Under the pieces are notes generated by a model. That model was not told the DNA's origin, ran no database searches, and saw nothing but the letters and a program-made list of their open reading frames with translations. A program made the position numbers and the translations under genes. Below, piece by piece: positions 32,369 through 41,107 of a DNA stretch of 64,000 nt; position 1 is the first letter of the stretch, and every line of letters starts with the position of its first letter. Source of the DNA: Pseudomonas sp. PICF141 (GTDB lineage: Bacteria; Pseudomonadota; Gammaproteobacteria; Pseudomonadales; Pseudomonadaceae); NCBI RefSeq assembly GCF_002286815.1, contig NZ_MUNM01000040.1:124001-188000 (forward strand). The letters run 5' to 3'.

Positions 32369-33868
32369 TCAGCGGCGTTTGCTGCCACCGAGCAATGACC
32401 CCATCAACCCGCGTACCAATTGTCGGCCCAATTGATTGGCCGCCTGTCGCATCGCTGATTTCAACGCCTGGCCTGCCGCTGTGCCAAGGAATTCCCCGGC
32501 CTGTTCGGTGAAACTCGGCTCTTGAGGTACAGGTTTGCCCGGCGCGGTTTCAGGAGCCGGCGCCAGGCCTTTGCGCCCCATCAGCACTTCATACGCCGAT
32601 TCGCGATCGACCGGTTTATCGTAACGCCCCTTGAACGGCGAACCGGCAATCAGCACGGTGCGCTCTGTCTCGGTCAGCGGCCCGATCCGCGATTGTGGCG
32701 GTGCAACCAACACGCGCTGGACCATCCCGGGCGTGCCCTTGTCCTGCAAGGTGCCGACCAGCGCCTCACCGATTCCCAATTCAGTCAATACCGACAAGGC
32801 ATCAAATGCCGGGTTCGGCCGGAAACCGTCGGCCACTGCGCGCAGGGATTTCTGCTCTTTGGCGGTAAAGGCACGCAAACCGTGCTGAATACGCAACCCC
32901 AGTTGAGCCAGGACATCATCCGGCAAGTCGCCCGGCGACTGGGTGACGAAATACACGCCCACGCCTTTCGAGCGGATCAGTCGCACCACTTGTTCCAGAC
33001 GCTCCTGCAACGCCTTGGGGGTATCGGCGAACAACAAGTGCGCTTCGTCGAAAAACAGCGCCAGCAGCGGTTTCTCGGCATCGCCACGCTCTGGCAATTG
33101 CTCGAACAGTTCGGCCAGCAGCCAAAGCAGGAACGTCGCATAGACCTTCGGCGCTTCATGCACCAGACGGCTGGCATCGAGCAAGTGAATGCGCCCGCGA
33201 CCATCCACGGCCGGTTGCAACATGTCTTCCAGTTGCAGCGCCGGTTCGCCGAACAATGCTTCGGCGCCTTGCTGTTCCAGCGTTGCCAGACGGCGCAACA
33301 GTGCCTGGCTGGAACCGGTGGTCATCAGCGCCGCGTCATCTCCCAGCAATTCGGGGCTGTCACGCAAGTGATTGAGCAGCGCCTTCAAGTCCTTCAAATC
33401 CAGAAGCAACAACCCTTCGCGGTCGGCCACCTTGAACGCGGCATAGAGTGCCGACTGCTGACTGTCGGTCAATTCCAGCAGGCTGCCGAGCAGCAACGGG
33501 CCCATTTCGCTCAAGGTTGTGCGCAGTGGATGACCGGACTGACCGTTAATGTCCCACAGGGTCACTGGATACGCCTGAGGCTTGTGGTTCAGCCAAGGCA
33601 TGCCGGTGATCCGCTCGGCGACTTTGCCTTGAGGGTTGCCGGCAGCGCCCAGGCCGCACAGGTCGCCTTTGATGTCCGCTGCGAACACCGCCACGCCGGC
33701 GTCGCTGAAAGCTTCGGCCAGACGCTGCAAGGTGACGGTTTTACCGGTCCCGGTAGCGCCCGCTATCAGCCCGTGACGGTTGGCCAGGCGCATGGCCTGG
33801 GCGATGGACTGGCCCGCGAGGTCGGCGCCGATAATGAGTTGCGATGAGTCAGGCATTTTGTCACCCAT
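32369..33868 (-). CDS. HerA-like P-loop ATPase (DUF853, YjgR family)
   Basis: A FtsK/HerA superfamily ATPase of about 500 residues. The Walker A motif is in GLIAGATGTGKTVTLQRLAE near residue 40, Walker B is in PLLALFFDEAHLLF, and the late VYFVTQSPGDLPDDVLAQLG motif is typical of DUF853. A Gly/Ser-rich C-terminus follows. The start is uncertain: ATGs giving MKDQRL, MGDKMP and MPDSSQ are all in frame, and I use MGDKMP. It probably acts on DNA in the cytoplasm, but no physiological role is known for this family. Confidence 0.85.
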   Translation of the reverse strand: MGDKMPDSSQLIIGADLAGQSIAQAMRLANRHGLIAGATGTGKTVTLQRLAEAFSDAGVAVFAADIKGDLCGLGAAGNPQGKVAERITGMPWLNHKPQAYPVTLWDINGQSGHPLRTTLSEMGPLLLGSLLELTDSQQSALYAAFKVADREGLLLLDLKDLKALLNHLRDSPELLGDDAALMTTGSSQALLRRLATLEQQGAEALFGEPALQLEDMLQPAVDGRGRIHLLDASRLVHEAPKVYATFLLWLLAELFEQLPERGDAEKPLLALFFDEAHLLFADTPKALQERLEQVVRLIRSKGVGVYFVTQSPGDLPDDVLAQLGLRIQHGLRAFTAKEQKSLRAVADGFRPNPAFDALSVLTELGIGEALVGTLQDKGTPGMVQRVLVAPPQSRIGPLTETERTVLIAGSPFKGRYDKPVDRESAYEVLMGRKGLAPAPETAPGKPVPQEPSFTEQAGEFLGTAAGQALKSAMRQAANQLGRQLVRGLMGSLLGGSKRR

Positions 33869-34040
33869 GGTTAATCTTTGATCCTTCATGGCCGATAACA
33901 AGCGAGAGACCAGACTGAAGATAGCGTCGGTAATTCCCTAAGGAGAGGTGGAAATATCAGCTTACTTTCAACACTGCCCATTTTGCGCGCCCTTATAAAA
34001 GCACGCCCTGGACATTAAGACTTTAGCGGACCCCCAAGCC

Positions 34041-35930
34041 ATGAATAAAAATCTGCGCTTCAGCCATAAAATACTGCTTGCCGCCGCCCTCATCGTTATT
34101 GCCGCCTTCGCCTCGTTCACGTTGTACAACGACTATCTGCAGCGCAATGCGATACGCGACGATCTGGACAACTATCTGCAAGAGATGGGTAGCGTTACGG
34201 CCAACAATATCCAGACCTGGCTGGCCGGACGCAGCCTGCTGATCGAAAACCTGTCACAAAACGTCGCCCTGAACGCTGACATCGACAATGTCTCCAGATT
34301 ACTTGAGCAGAAGGCCGTGACCTCGACCTTCATGGGCGCTTATCTGGGCAACCAGGATGGCACCTTCATCATCCGCCCTGACAGCAAGATGCCCGACGGC
34401 TATGACCCTCGCGTCCGGCCCTGGTACAAGAGCGCCCAAAGCACCGGCGGCTCGGCACTGACCGAACCGTACATCGATCTGGCGTCCGGCCAGCTGGTCA
34501 TTTCCATCGTCAACAGTGTGCTCAAGGACGGTCAAAGCATCGGCGTGGTCGGTGGCGACTTGAGCTTGCAGGTGATCGCCGACAGCCTCAATGCGCTGGA
34601 CTTCGACGGCATGGGTTACGCCTTTCTGATCAGCGCCGATGGCAAGATCCTGGTTCACCCGGATAAAGCGTTGGCGATGAAGACCCTGAGCGAGGCGTAC
34701 CCGAAAAACACCCCGCGCATCAGCAGCGAACTCAGTGAAATCGACGTCGACGGCAAGACTCGCATCGTCACGTTCACCCCGATCAAAGGCCTGTCTTCGG
34801 TCAATTGGTACATCGGGCTGTCGGTGGACAAGGACAAAGCCTTCTCGATGCTCAGCGAATTCCGTGCCTCGGCAGTCGTTGCCACCCTGATTGCCGTGGC
34901 GATCATCATCGCCTTGCTCGGCATGCTGATCCGCATCCTGATCCAGCCGTTGCACGTCATGACCCGCGCCATGGAAGACATCGCCGACGGTGAAGGTGAC
35001 CTGACCAAGCGCCTGAGCATCCAGAATCAGGACGAATTCGGCATCCTCGGCACGGCGTTCAACCGCTTCGTGGAACGGGTTCATGCCTCGATTCGCGAAG
35101 TATCCTCGGCCACCGGCCAGGTCAACGAAGTGGCGTTGCGTGTGGTGGCCGCCTCGAACTCGTCGATGTTCAATTCCGACCAGCAAGCCTCGCGCACCAG
35201 CAGCGTTGCCGCGGCCATCAACCAGCTCGGTGCCGCGGCCCAGGAAATCGCCCGCAATGCCGCGCAAGCGTCAAGTCAGGCCAGCGATGCGCGCAGCTTG
35301 GCCGAGGATGGCCAGCAAGTGGTGGATCGCAGCATTGCCGCGATGAATCAGTTGTCGAAGATGCTCAGCGCCTCGAGCACCAACATTGAATCGCTGAACA
35401 GCAAAACCGTGAACATCGGGCAAATTCTCGAAGTCATTACCAGCATCTCCCAGCAAACCAACCTGCTGGCGCTCAACGCGGCCATTGAAGCGGCGCGGGC
35501 CGGTGAAGCCGGGCGCGGTTTTGCCGTGGTGGCCGACGAAGTGCGCAACCTGGCGCACCGCACACAAGAGTCGGCACAACAGGTGCAAACCATGATCGAG
35601 GAACTGCAAGTGGGCGCCCGGGAATCGGTCAGCACCATGAGCGACAGCCAGCGCCACAGCCAGGACAGCGTGGAAATCGCCAACCTGGCCGGCGAACGGC
35701 TGAACAGTGTGACGGTGCGCATCGGCGAAATCGACGGTATGAACCAGTCGGTGGCCACCGCGACCGAGGAACAGACGGCGGTGGTTGAGTCGATCAACGT
35801 CGATATCACCGAAATCAATACGCTGAACCAGGAAGGCGTGGAAAACCTGCAATCGACGTTGCGAGCGTGCTCGGACCTTGAACAGCAAGCTTCGCGATTG
35901 AAGCAGTTGGTGGGCAGTTTCCGGATTTAG
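34041..35930 (+). CDS. Methyl-accepting chemotaxis protein, PctA/B/C-like amino-acid receptor
   Basis: A 629-residue chemoreceptor. TM1 lies near residues 10-30, a double Cache (dCache_1) sensor at about 35-275, TM2 at about 278-300, HAMP at about 300-355, and the signalling domain runs to the end with the hairpin tip [20 protein letters not shown]. The sensor shows the amino-acid-binding pattern [10 protein letters not shown], then PY, then VVGGD, as in PctA, PctB and PctC of P. aeruginosa. The start [11 protein letters not shown] and the overall length are nearly the same as PctA. Which amino acids it detects cannot be told from sequence. It is transcribed alone. Confidence 0.93.
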   Translation: MNKNLRFSHKILLAAALIVIAAFASFTLYNDYLQRNAIRDDLDNYLQEMGSVTANNIQTWLAGRSLLIENLSQNVALNADIDNVSRLLEQKAVTSTFMGAYLGNQDGTFIIRPDSKMPDGYDPRVRPWYKSAQSTGGSALTEPYIDLASGQLVISIVNSVLKDGQSIGVVGGDLSLQVIADSLNALDFDGMGYAFLISADGKILVHPDKALAMKTLSEAYPKNTPRISSELSEIDVDGKTRIVTFTPIKGLSSVNWYIGLSVDKDKAFSMLSEFRASAVVATLIAVAIIIALLGMLIRILIQPLHVMTRAMEDIADGEGDLTKRLSIQNQDEFGILGTAFNRFVERVHASIREVSSATGQVNEVALRVVAASNSSMFNSDQQASRTSSVAAAINQLGAAAQEIARNAAQASSQASDARSLAEDGQQVVDRSIAAMNQLSKMLSASSTNIESLNSKTVNIGQILEVITSISQQTNLLALNAAIEAARAGEAGRGFAVVADEVRNLAHRTQESAQQVQTMIEELQVGARESVSTMSDSQRHSQDSVEIANLAGERLNSVTVRIGEIDGMNQSVATATEEQTAVVESINVDITEINTLNQEGVENLQSTLRACSDLEQQASRLKQLVGSFRI

Positions 35931-35945
35931 TGCCTGAACTGGCCC

Positions 35946-36039
35946 CTTCGCGGGCAAGCCCGCTCCCACAGGGATCTCTGTCGTACACACAATATGTGTC
36001 CACCGAAGATCATTGTGGGAGCGGGCTTGCCCGCGATGA
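35946..36039. repeat. REP inverted pair
   Basis: CTTCGCGGGCAAGCCCGCTCCCACA is followed after about 45 bases by the inverse TGTGGGAGCGGGCTTGCCCGCGAT. It separates the chemoreceptor from the glycosyltransferase operon. Confidence 0.9.
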
Positions 36040-36149
36040 GGTCCACCCAGATACCACAAATCCCACTATCGCGTCCCACCCGCAAAACCCCAAACGAACA
36101 TCTATCCTTCATATAGGTCAACCCAAGGGAGAACAAACGGACCGGAGGA

Positions 36150-37271
36150 ATGTTCATCGTGCATATCGCTGACATAACCATGTTCTACGCCCCTGCCAGC
36201 GGTGGCGTGCGCACTTATCTGGATGCCAAACACCGTCGCCTGGGCAGCAAGCCAGGCATTCGTCACAGTTTGCTGATTCCTGGGGCTCATTTGAGTGAAC
36301 AGGATGGCATTTACACGGTTCCGGCCCCTGCCCTGCCTTTTGGCAAGGGTTATCGCTTCCCCCTCCGCCTTGCGCCGTGGCGCAATGTCTTGCAGGACTT
36401 GCAACCTGACTTGATTGAAGCCGGCGACCCTTACCTGACTGCCTGGGCAGCCTTGGACGCCAAGCGGCAACTCGACGTCCCGGTGATCGGTTTTTATCAC
36501 TCGGATCTGCCGTTGCTGGTCAGCAACCGCATGGGCAATTGGGTGACACCCAATGTCGAAGCTTATGTCAGCAAACTGTATGGCAACTTCGACCGGGTTC
36601 TGGCACCGAGTCAAATCATGGCCGATAAACTGATCGGGTTGGGCGTGAAGAACGTTTTCGTACAACCACTGGGCGTCGATCTGCAAACGTTCAACCCCAA
36701 TGCACGGGATCCAGATTTGCGGGCCGAATTGGGCATCGATGAAAATACCCATCTGCTGATCTTCGCCGGCCGTGGCTCCAAGGAAAAAAACCTGCCGGTG
36801 TTGCTCAAATGCATGAAACGCCTGGGTCGTCGTTACCACCTGTTACTGGTGGGTTCGTCAATGCCGACCCTGGTGCCGCGCAATGTCACCGTCCTCAACG
36901 AGTTCTACCCGGCAGCGCAAATCGCGCGCTTGATGGCCAGTGCCGATGCGCTGGTGCATGCCGGCGATCAGGAAACCTTTGGCCTGGTGGTCCTTGAAGC
37001 CATGGCCAGCGGCATTCCCGTGGTGGCCGTGGCGGCCGGGGCTTTTCAGGAAATTGTCACCGAGCAGTGCGGCCTGCTCTGCGCGCCGAACAATCCAGCC
37101 GCCATGGCCAACGCGGTGCGCGAACTGTTCAGCCAGGGCAGCGCCGCGCTGGGCAAACAAGCCCGTAGCCATGTCGAGCAGCATTACGCCTGGGACATCG
37201 TCGTCGATAGCCTGCTGGGGCACTATCACGCGGTACTCGGCACTCAATGGCCACTGATCGCCAATGGTTGA
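36150..37271 (+). CDS. Glycosyltransferase family 4 protein
   Basis: A 373-residue GT-B fold retaining glycosyltransferase. The N-terminal domain opens with DITMFYAPASGGVRTYL and the C-terminal donor-binding domain has the Glyco_transf_1 pattern, including FAGRGSKEKN and the EX7E motif in ETFGLVVLEAMASGIPVV. The ATG follows GGAGGA. It overlaps the next gene region closely and forms a three-gene operon with a deacetylase and a membrane protein. The acceptor may be a lipid or surface glycan; this is a guess from context. Confidence 0.88.
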   Translation: MFIVHIADITMFYAPASGGVRTYLDAKHRRLGSKPGIRHSLLIPGAHLSEQDGIYTVPAPALPFGKGYRFPLRLAPWRNVLQDLQPDLIEAGDPYLTAWAALDAKRQLDVPVIGFYHSDLPLLVSNRMGNWVTPNVEAYVSKLYGNFDRVLAPSQIMADKLIGLGVKNVFVQPLGVDLQTFNPNARDPDLRAELGIDENTHLLIFAGRGSKEKNLPVLLKCMKRLGRRYHLLLVGSSMPTLVPRNVTVLNEFYPAAQIARLMASADALVHAGDQETFGLVVLEAMASGIPVVAVAAGAFQEIVTEQCGLLCAPNNPAAMANAVRELFSQGSAALGKQARSHVEQHYAWDIVVDSLLGHYHAVLGTQWPLIANG

Positions 37272-37275
37272 GCCC

Positions 37276-38040
37276 ATGAATGCGCCCAGCCTGTTATTGG
37301 TACTGCACGACGTTGCGCCGCAAACCTGGCCCGATTACCAAGCCTTTGTCGAAGCCGTCGACGCACTGGGCGGGGTACCGATCACTTGGCTTGTGGTGCC
37401 CGATTTACACAAACATAACGACCTGGCTGGCTATCCGGCGTTTCGACGTTTGCTGGCCCAGCGCATCGCTCGCGGCGACGAACTGGCCCTGCACGGTTAC
37501 TTCCATTGTGATGAAGGGCCGATCCCCGTCACTCCCCGGGACTGGTTCATGCGCCGAATCTACACCCATGAAGGCGAGTTCTACGACCTGTCTCTGGAAG
37601 CCGCCCTGTCCCGCCTGCGGGCTGGAATCGAGGTGTTTCACCGTTATGACTGGCCACTGGAAGGTTTCGTCGCCCCGGCCTGGCTGATGAGCGAAGGCAC
37701 CCGCCAGGCCTTGCGCCAGTTACCGCTGCGCTACACCAGCGACTCGCAGCATCTGTATCGTTTGCCGGATTTCACCGCGATCGATGCCCCCGGTCTGGTC
37801 TGGAGCGCGCGCAGCGCCTGGCGTCGCGGCCTGTCGAAAATCGTCAGCGATCAGCGCCAACAACGTTGGCGCCAGGCGCCGGTAATACGTCTGGGCCTGC
37901 ACCCGGTGGACATGCGTCATGAGTTCTCACGTCATTACTGGCTGCACACCCTCAAGCGCTTGCTCGACGAGGGACGTGTGCCGATGACCAAGGCCAACTG
38001 GCTAAAACAGCAACGCGACGTCGTCGGTCGTGCCGCATGA
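37276..38040 (+). CDS. Polysaccharide deacetylase family protein (DUF2334-like)
   Basis: A 254-residue protein with the NodB-homology barrel fold. LLVLHDVAPQTWPDY near the N-terminus supplies the metal-binding aspartate region, and ELALHGYFHCDEG holds the histidines expected to bind the metal. The likely reaction is removal of an acetyl group from a sugar chain or glycolipid. The start MNAPSLLL is preferred, five bases after the glycosyltransferase stop. Its stop codon overlaps the start of the next gene by four bases. Confidence 0.82.
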   Translation: MNAPSLLLVLHDVAPQTWPDYQAFVEAVDALGGVPITWLVVPDLHKHNDLAGYPAFRRLLAQRIARGDELALHGYFHCDEGPIPVTPRDWFMRRIYTHEGEFYDLSLEAALSRLRAGIEVFHRYDWPLEGFVAPAWLMSEGTRQALRQLPLRYTSDSQHLYRLPDFTAIDAPGLVWSARSAWRRGLSKIVSDQRQQRWRQAPVIRLGLHPVDMRHEFSRHYWLHTLKRLLDEGRVPMTKANWLKQQRDVVGRAA

Positions 38041-39032
38041 GCCGCGGGATTGTGCTGGTCGTCGCCCTGCTCGCTGCGGTGCTCATTCCGTCGTTGCTGG
38101 GCGGCGGCGAGACATGGTCGCGGTTGCAGAGCTTTCCGCTGAAATGGTTGCTGGTCATGTTCGGCATGATTCTGCTGTGCTGGATGCTCAACACCCTGCG
38201 CTTGCGCCTGTTGCTGGGAGACCAGCGCGGCAAGATCAGTCCGGTAAAAAGCCTTGGGGTGGTGATGTCTGCCGAATTTGCTTACTGCGCTACTCCCGGC
38301 GGCAGTGGCGGACCACTGACCCTCATGGCCCTGCTGGCACGCCATGGCATACGACCGGCCAGGGGCAGCGCCGTGTTCGCTATGGACCAATTGAGCGATC
38401 TGTTGTTTTTTCTCTGCGCGCTGAGCGGGATTCTGATTTATGCACTGTTCCAGCACCTCAGTCAGCGCATGGAATGGCTGCTGACCGTCAGCGCCATCTC
38501 GATGTTCGGTGGACTGTTCAGCTGCGTATTAGCGGCCCGCTACCACCGCTCGCTGATTCGGCTGGGTGGTCGGTTGCTCACTCGTCTCAATGTCAAAGGC
38601 ACCACCCGGATGCGCTGGGCGCGAAAACTCCTGCACTTTCTGGCGGCATTCACTGACACACTGAAGTTGCCCTTTCAGACATTGATCACGGTGTTTGCAC
38701 TGACCTGCCTGCATTGGCTCTTGCGCTATAGCGTGTTGTATCTGGCCTTGCGTGGGCTGGGCACGGACTTGCAGTGGGCCTGGTGTTTTCTGATCCAGAT
38801 GCTGTCGCTGAGTGCAGGGCAGTTTAGCCTGTTGCCGGGCGGTGCCGGAGCGGCGGAGCTGACATCGGCGGCGCTACTGGCGCCCATGGTCGGGAAGTCC
38901 ACCGCGGCGGCGGCCATTCTGATCTGGCGTACAGTGACTTATTACTTTTACCTGGTGATCGGTGGCCCGGTGTTTTTGCTGATGCTCGGGCGGCCATTGC
39001 TCAGGAAGCTGATGAAGCTCAAACAGGCTTAG
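38037..39032 (+). CDS. Lysylphosphatidylglycerol synthase-type membrane protein (UPF0104/YbhN-like)
   Basis: A 331-residue integral membrane protein with about eight hydrophobic helices, resembling the transmembrane flippase part of MprF and the YbhN/AglD group. Conserved family pieces are ATPGGSGGP near residue 85, and SLLPGGAGAAELTSAALL near residue 265. It lacks the soluble lysyl-transfer domain. It ends the operon with the glycosyltransferase and deacetylase, which suggests movement of the modified glycolipid across the inner membrane. That role is inferred. Confidence 0.83.
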   Translation: MSRGIVLVVALLAAVLIPSLLGGGETWSRLQSFPLKWLLVMFGMILLCWMLNTLRLRLLLGDQRGKISPVKSLGVVMSAEFAYCATPGGSGGPLTLMALLARHGIRPARGSAVFAMDQLSDLLFFLCALSGILIYALFQHLSQRMEWLLTVSAISMFGGLFSCVLAARYHRSLIRLGGRLLTRLNVKGTTRMRWARKLLHFLAAFTDTLKLPFQTLITVFALTCLHWLLRYSVLYLALRGLGTDLQWAWCFLIQMLSLSAGQFSLLPGGAGAAELTSAALLAPMVGKSTAAAAILIWRTVTYYFYLVIGGPVFLLMLGRPLLRKLMKLKQA

Positions 39033-39040
39033 AAGATCGC

Positions 39041-39180
39041 CTGTGGCGAGGGGGCTTGTCGGAACGCCGCATCGCCCCGTTCGGCGGCGCAGCCGTCGCA
39101 AGACTAGCACCCAAGGGATACCTGAAAGAATGCCGGGGGCCGCTTCGCTGCCCAACGGGGGCAAGCCCCCTCGCCACAGG
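39041..39180. repeat. Extended REP-type inverted repeat
   Basis: CTGTGGCGAGGGGGCTTGTC at the left and GGCAAGCCCCCTCGCCACAGG at the right bracket about 100 bases containing further short palindromic pieces (CGCCGCATCGCCCC, GCTTCGCTGCCC). It is the longest repeat of its kind here. Confidence 0.82.
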
Positions 39181-39189
39181 GGATTTTTT

Positions 39190-39372
39190 TCAGGAGTCTG
39201 CGGATTCATCCTCTGAATCGCCCTGCAACTGCTCCCACAACTCGGCGGCACCGGGAAACTCCGTGCCATCTTCGGGGCTCAGGTCATCCGGGTCATAGCG
39301 ACTCAAACAACCCTCGCCCAATGTGGCGGGTGCTTTGGAAGCGGCTTTGTCCAATGGATCGGCCATGGTCAT
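39190..39372 (-). CDS. Small conserved hypothetical protein
   Basis: A 60-residue acidic protein (MTMADPLDKAASKAPATLGE start, EDESADS end) without membrane segment or cysteine pairs except one Cys. I recognise it only as a type of small protein seen beside purU in Pseudomonas. It is on the same strand as purU, 82 bases downstream of its stop. Function is unknown. A second in-frame ATG two codons later is also possible. Confidence 0.55.
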   Translation of the reverse strand: MTMADPLDKAASKAPATLGEGCLSRYDPDDLSPEDGTEFPGAAELWEQLQGDSEDESADS

Positions 39373-39454
39373 GTTCTCAGTGCAAAAACGGCGAAGGGCC
39401 TGAAGCGATTGAACGCCCAGGCCCTTCGAATTTCAACCGTATCGCTATCCGCTA

Positions 39455-40303
39455 TCAGAACACCACGGTTTTGTTGCCATGCACCAGCACCCGGTCTTCC
39501 AGGTGATAACGCAGGCCACGGGCCAGCACCATTTTCTCGACATCACGACCGAAGCGAACCATATCTTCAATACTGTCGCTGTGACTCACGCGCACAACGT
39601 CTTGCTCGATGATCGGACCGGCGTCCAGCTCTTCGGTGACATAGTGGCAAGTGGCACCGATCAACTTCACACCGCGCATCGAAGCCTGGTGATACGGCTT
39701 GGCACCGACGAACGACGGCAAGAAGCTGTGGTGAATATTGATGACTTTATGAGCATATTCGCTGCACAACTCGGGCGGCAGAATCTGCATGTAACGGGCA
39801 AGTACCACCACTTCCGCTTCGTGCTGTTTGACCAGGCGCGAAACTTCGGCGAAGGCCGGTTCCTTGTTCTGTGGATTGACCGGGACATGGTAGTAGGGAA
39901 TACCGTGCCACTCGACCATGCTGCGCAAATCATCATGGTTGGAAATCACACAGGCGATTTCACAATCCAGTTCGTCGCTGTGCCAGCGGTGCAGTAAATC
40001 GGCCAGACAGTGGGATTCACGGCTGGCCATCAACACCACGCGTTTCTTCTGCTCGGTGTCCGTGATGCGCCAATCCATCGAAAACTCTTCGGCAATCGGT
40101 GCAAACGCTTCGCGAAAGGCTTCGATACCGAAAGGCAGCGAATCGGCCCGAATTTCGTGACGCATGAAGAACCAGCCACTCAGGTTATCCGAGTGGTGGC
40201 TCGCTTCAGTGATCCAGCCATTATGTGACGCCAGAAAGTTACTGACTTTAGCAACGATGCCGACGCGGTCCGGGCAAGCAATCACCAGCCGAAAAGTGCG
40301 CAT
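39455..40303 (-). CDS. purU: Formyltetrahydrofolate deformylase
   Basis: PurU hydrolyses 10-formyl-THF to THF and formate, balancing one-carbon pools and feeding PurT with formate. The N-terminal ACT domain covers about residues 4-80 and the formyltransferase domain follows. Catalytic residues are expected in INIHHSFLPSF (Asn, His) and in the LDAGPIIEQDV segment (Asp). The 282-residue length is standard. It is divergent from mvaT, the known Pseudomonas arrangement. Confidence 0.95.
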   Translation of the reverse strand: MRTFRLVIACPDRVGIVAKVSNFLASHNGWITEASHHSDNLSGWFFMRHEIRADSLPFGIEAFREAFAPIAEEFSMDWRITDTEQKKRVVLMASRESHCLADLLHRWHSDELDCEIACVISNHDDLRSMVEWHGIPYYHVPVNPQNKEPAFAEVSRLVKQHEAEVVVLARYMQILPPELCSEYAHKVINIHHSFLPSFVGAKPYHQASMRGVKLIGATCHYVTEELDAGPIIEQDVVRVSHSDSIEDMVRFGRDVEKMVLARGLRYHLEDRVLVHGNKTVVF

Positions 40304-40630
40304 GAGGGGAAACTCCAGAACTTCGCAAAGGCCGCCATTCTAGCGATTGCGCGGCAAAACTGCAGTATTGATGACGCATGGACCTCCCCGCAGCTCCGTG
40401 CACGGGTTCTGCAACACCACGCCGCCCCACGTGATGGTGTTTTTGTGGGGAATCTTCAAGAGGTCAACTGAGAATATTTGTGACGCTATTTAACTATCAC
40501 TCCAATGTGTGTCCTATTCCCGCAACTAATTTAAATAAAACTCCGGTTAAATGTTTACTTGGTGAAACACCCTGACTATTATTGTCGCACTGTATCCCTG
40601 CCATCCAGCGCCAAACATAAGGTAGTCCCC
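40304..40630 (+). promoter_or_regulatory. AT-rich control region between purU and mvaT
   Basis: This 327-base divergent region becomes clearly AT-rich toward mvaT (about 40470-40560). That suits the mvaT promoter and autoregulation by MvaT, which binds AT-rich DNA. The ribosome binding site AAGGTAG lies before the mvaT ATG. No gene is seen; exact promoter boxes were not assigned. Confidence 0.5.
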
Positions 40631-41008
40631 ATGTCCTTGATCAACGAATATCGCGCCACCGAAGAAGCTATCAAAGAGCTGCAAGCCCGTTTGAAGAATC
40701 TGTCCCAAGACGACAAACTGCAAACCGAGCTGGAATTCGAAGGCAAACTGCGCACCTTGATGGGCGAATACTCCAAATCCCTGCGCGACATCATCGCACT
40801 ATTGGATCCAGAGTCCAAAACCAAGGCTCCACGTGGCGGCGCAGTAAAAACTACTGGCACCAAGCGTGCTCGCAAAGTTAAACAATACAAAAACCCGCAC
40901 AATGGCGAAGTCATCGAAACCAAAGGTGGCAACCACAAGACTCTGAAAGAGTGGAAAGCCAAGTGGGGCGGTGATGTGGTTGAAGGTTGGGCTACCCTGC
41001 TGGGCTAA
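40631..41008 (+). CDS. mvaT: H-NS family nucleoid protein MvaT
   Basis: MvaT is the Pseudomonas functional analogue of H-NS, a silencer of AT-rich foreign genes. The 125-residue protein has an N-terminal oligomerising coiled coil (about residues 1-60, starting MSLINEYRATEEAIKELQAR) and a C-terminal DNA-binding domain with the AT-hook-like RKVKQYKNPHNGEVIETKGG and KTLKEWKAKWG. I start at MSLINEY rather than 24 codons upstream. It is monocistronic with its own terminator. A toxin-like accessory cluster lies 9 kb away and would be a natural silencing target, though that is only an inference. Confidence 0.95.
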   Translation: MSLINEYRATEEAIKELQARLKNLSQDDKLQTELEFEGKLRTLMGEYSKSLRDIIALLDPESKTKAPRGGAVKTTGTKRARKVKQYKNPHNGEVIETKGGNHKTLKEWKAKWGGDVVEGWATLLG

Positions 41009-41045
41009 GCCGCAAGCCAGTCGCAGATTGATCCGCGACCAAAAG

Positions 41046-41072
41046 AACGCCAGCAATCGCTGGCGTTTTTTT
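41046..41072 (+). terminator. Terminator of mvaT
   Basis: AACGCCAGC-AATC-GCTGGCGTT is a perfect 9-bp stem followed by a run of seven T. Confidence 0.93.
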
Positions 41073-41107
41073 ATGCCTGAAAATTCAAGCGCAGATTATT
41101 TTCGTTT

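Noticed and set aside
35938..36051. Repeated short palindromes considered as a CRISPR array
   Set aside because: The repeats occur as isolated inverted pairs, not regularly spaced direct repeats, and no cas gene is present.
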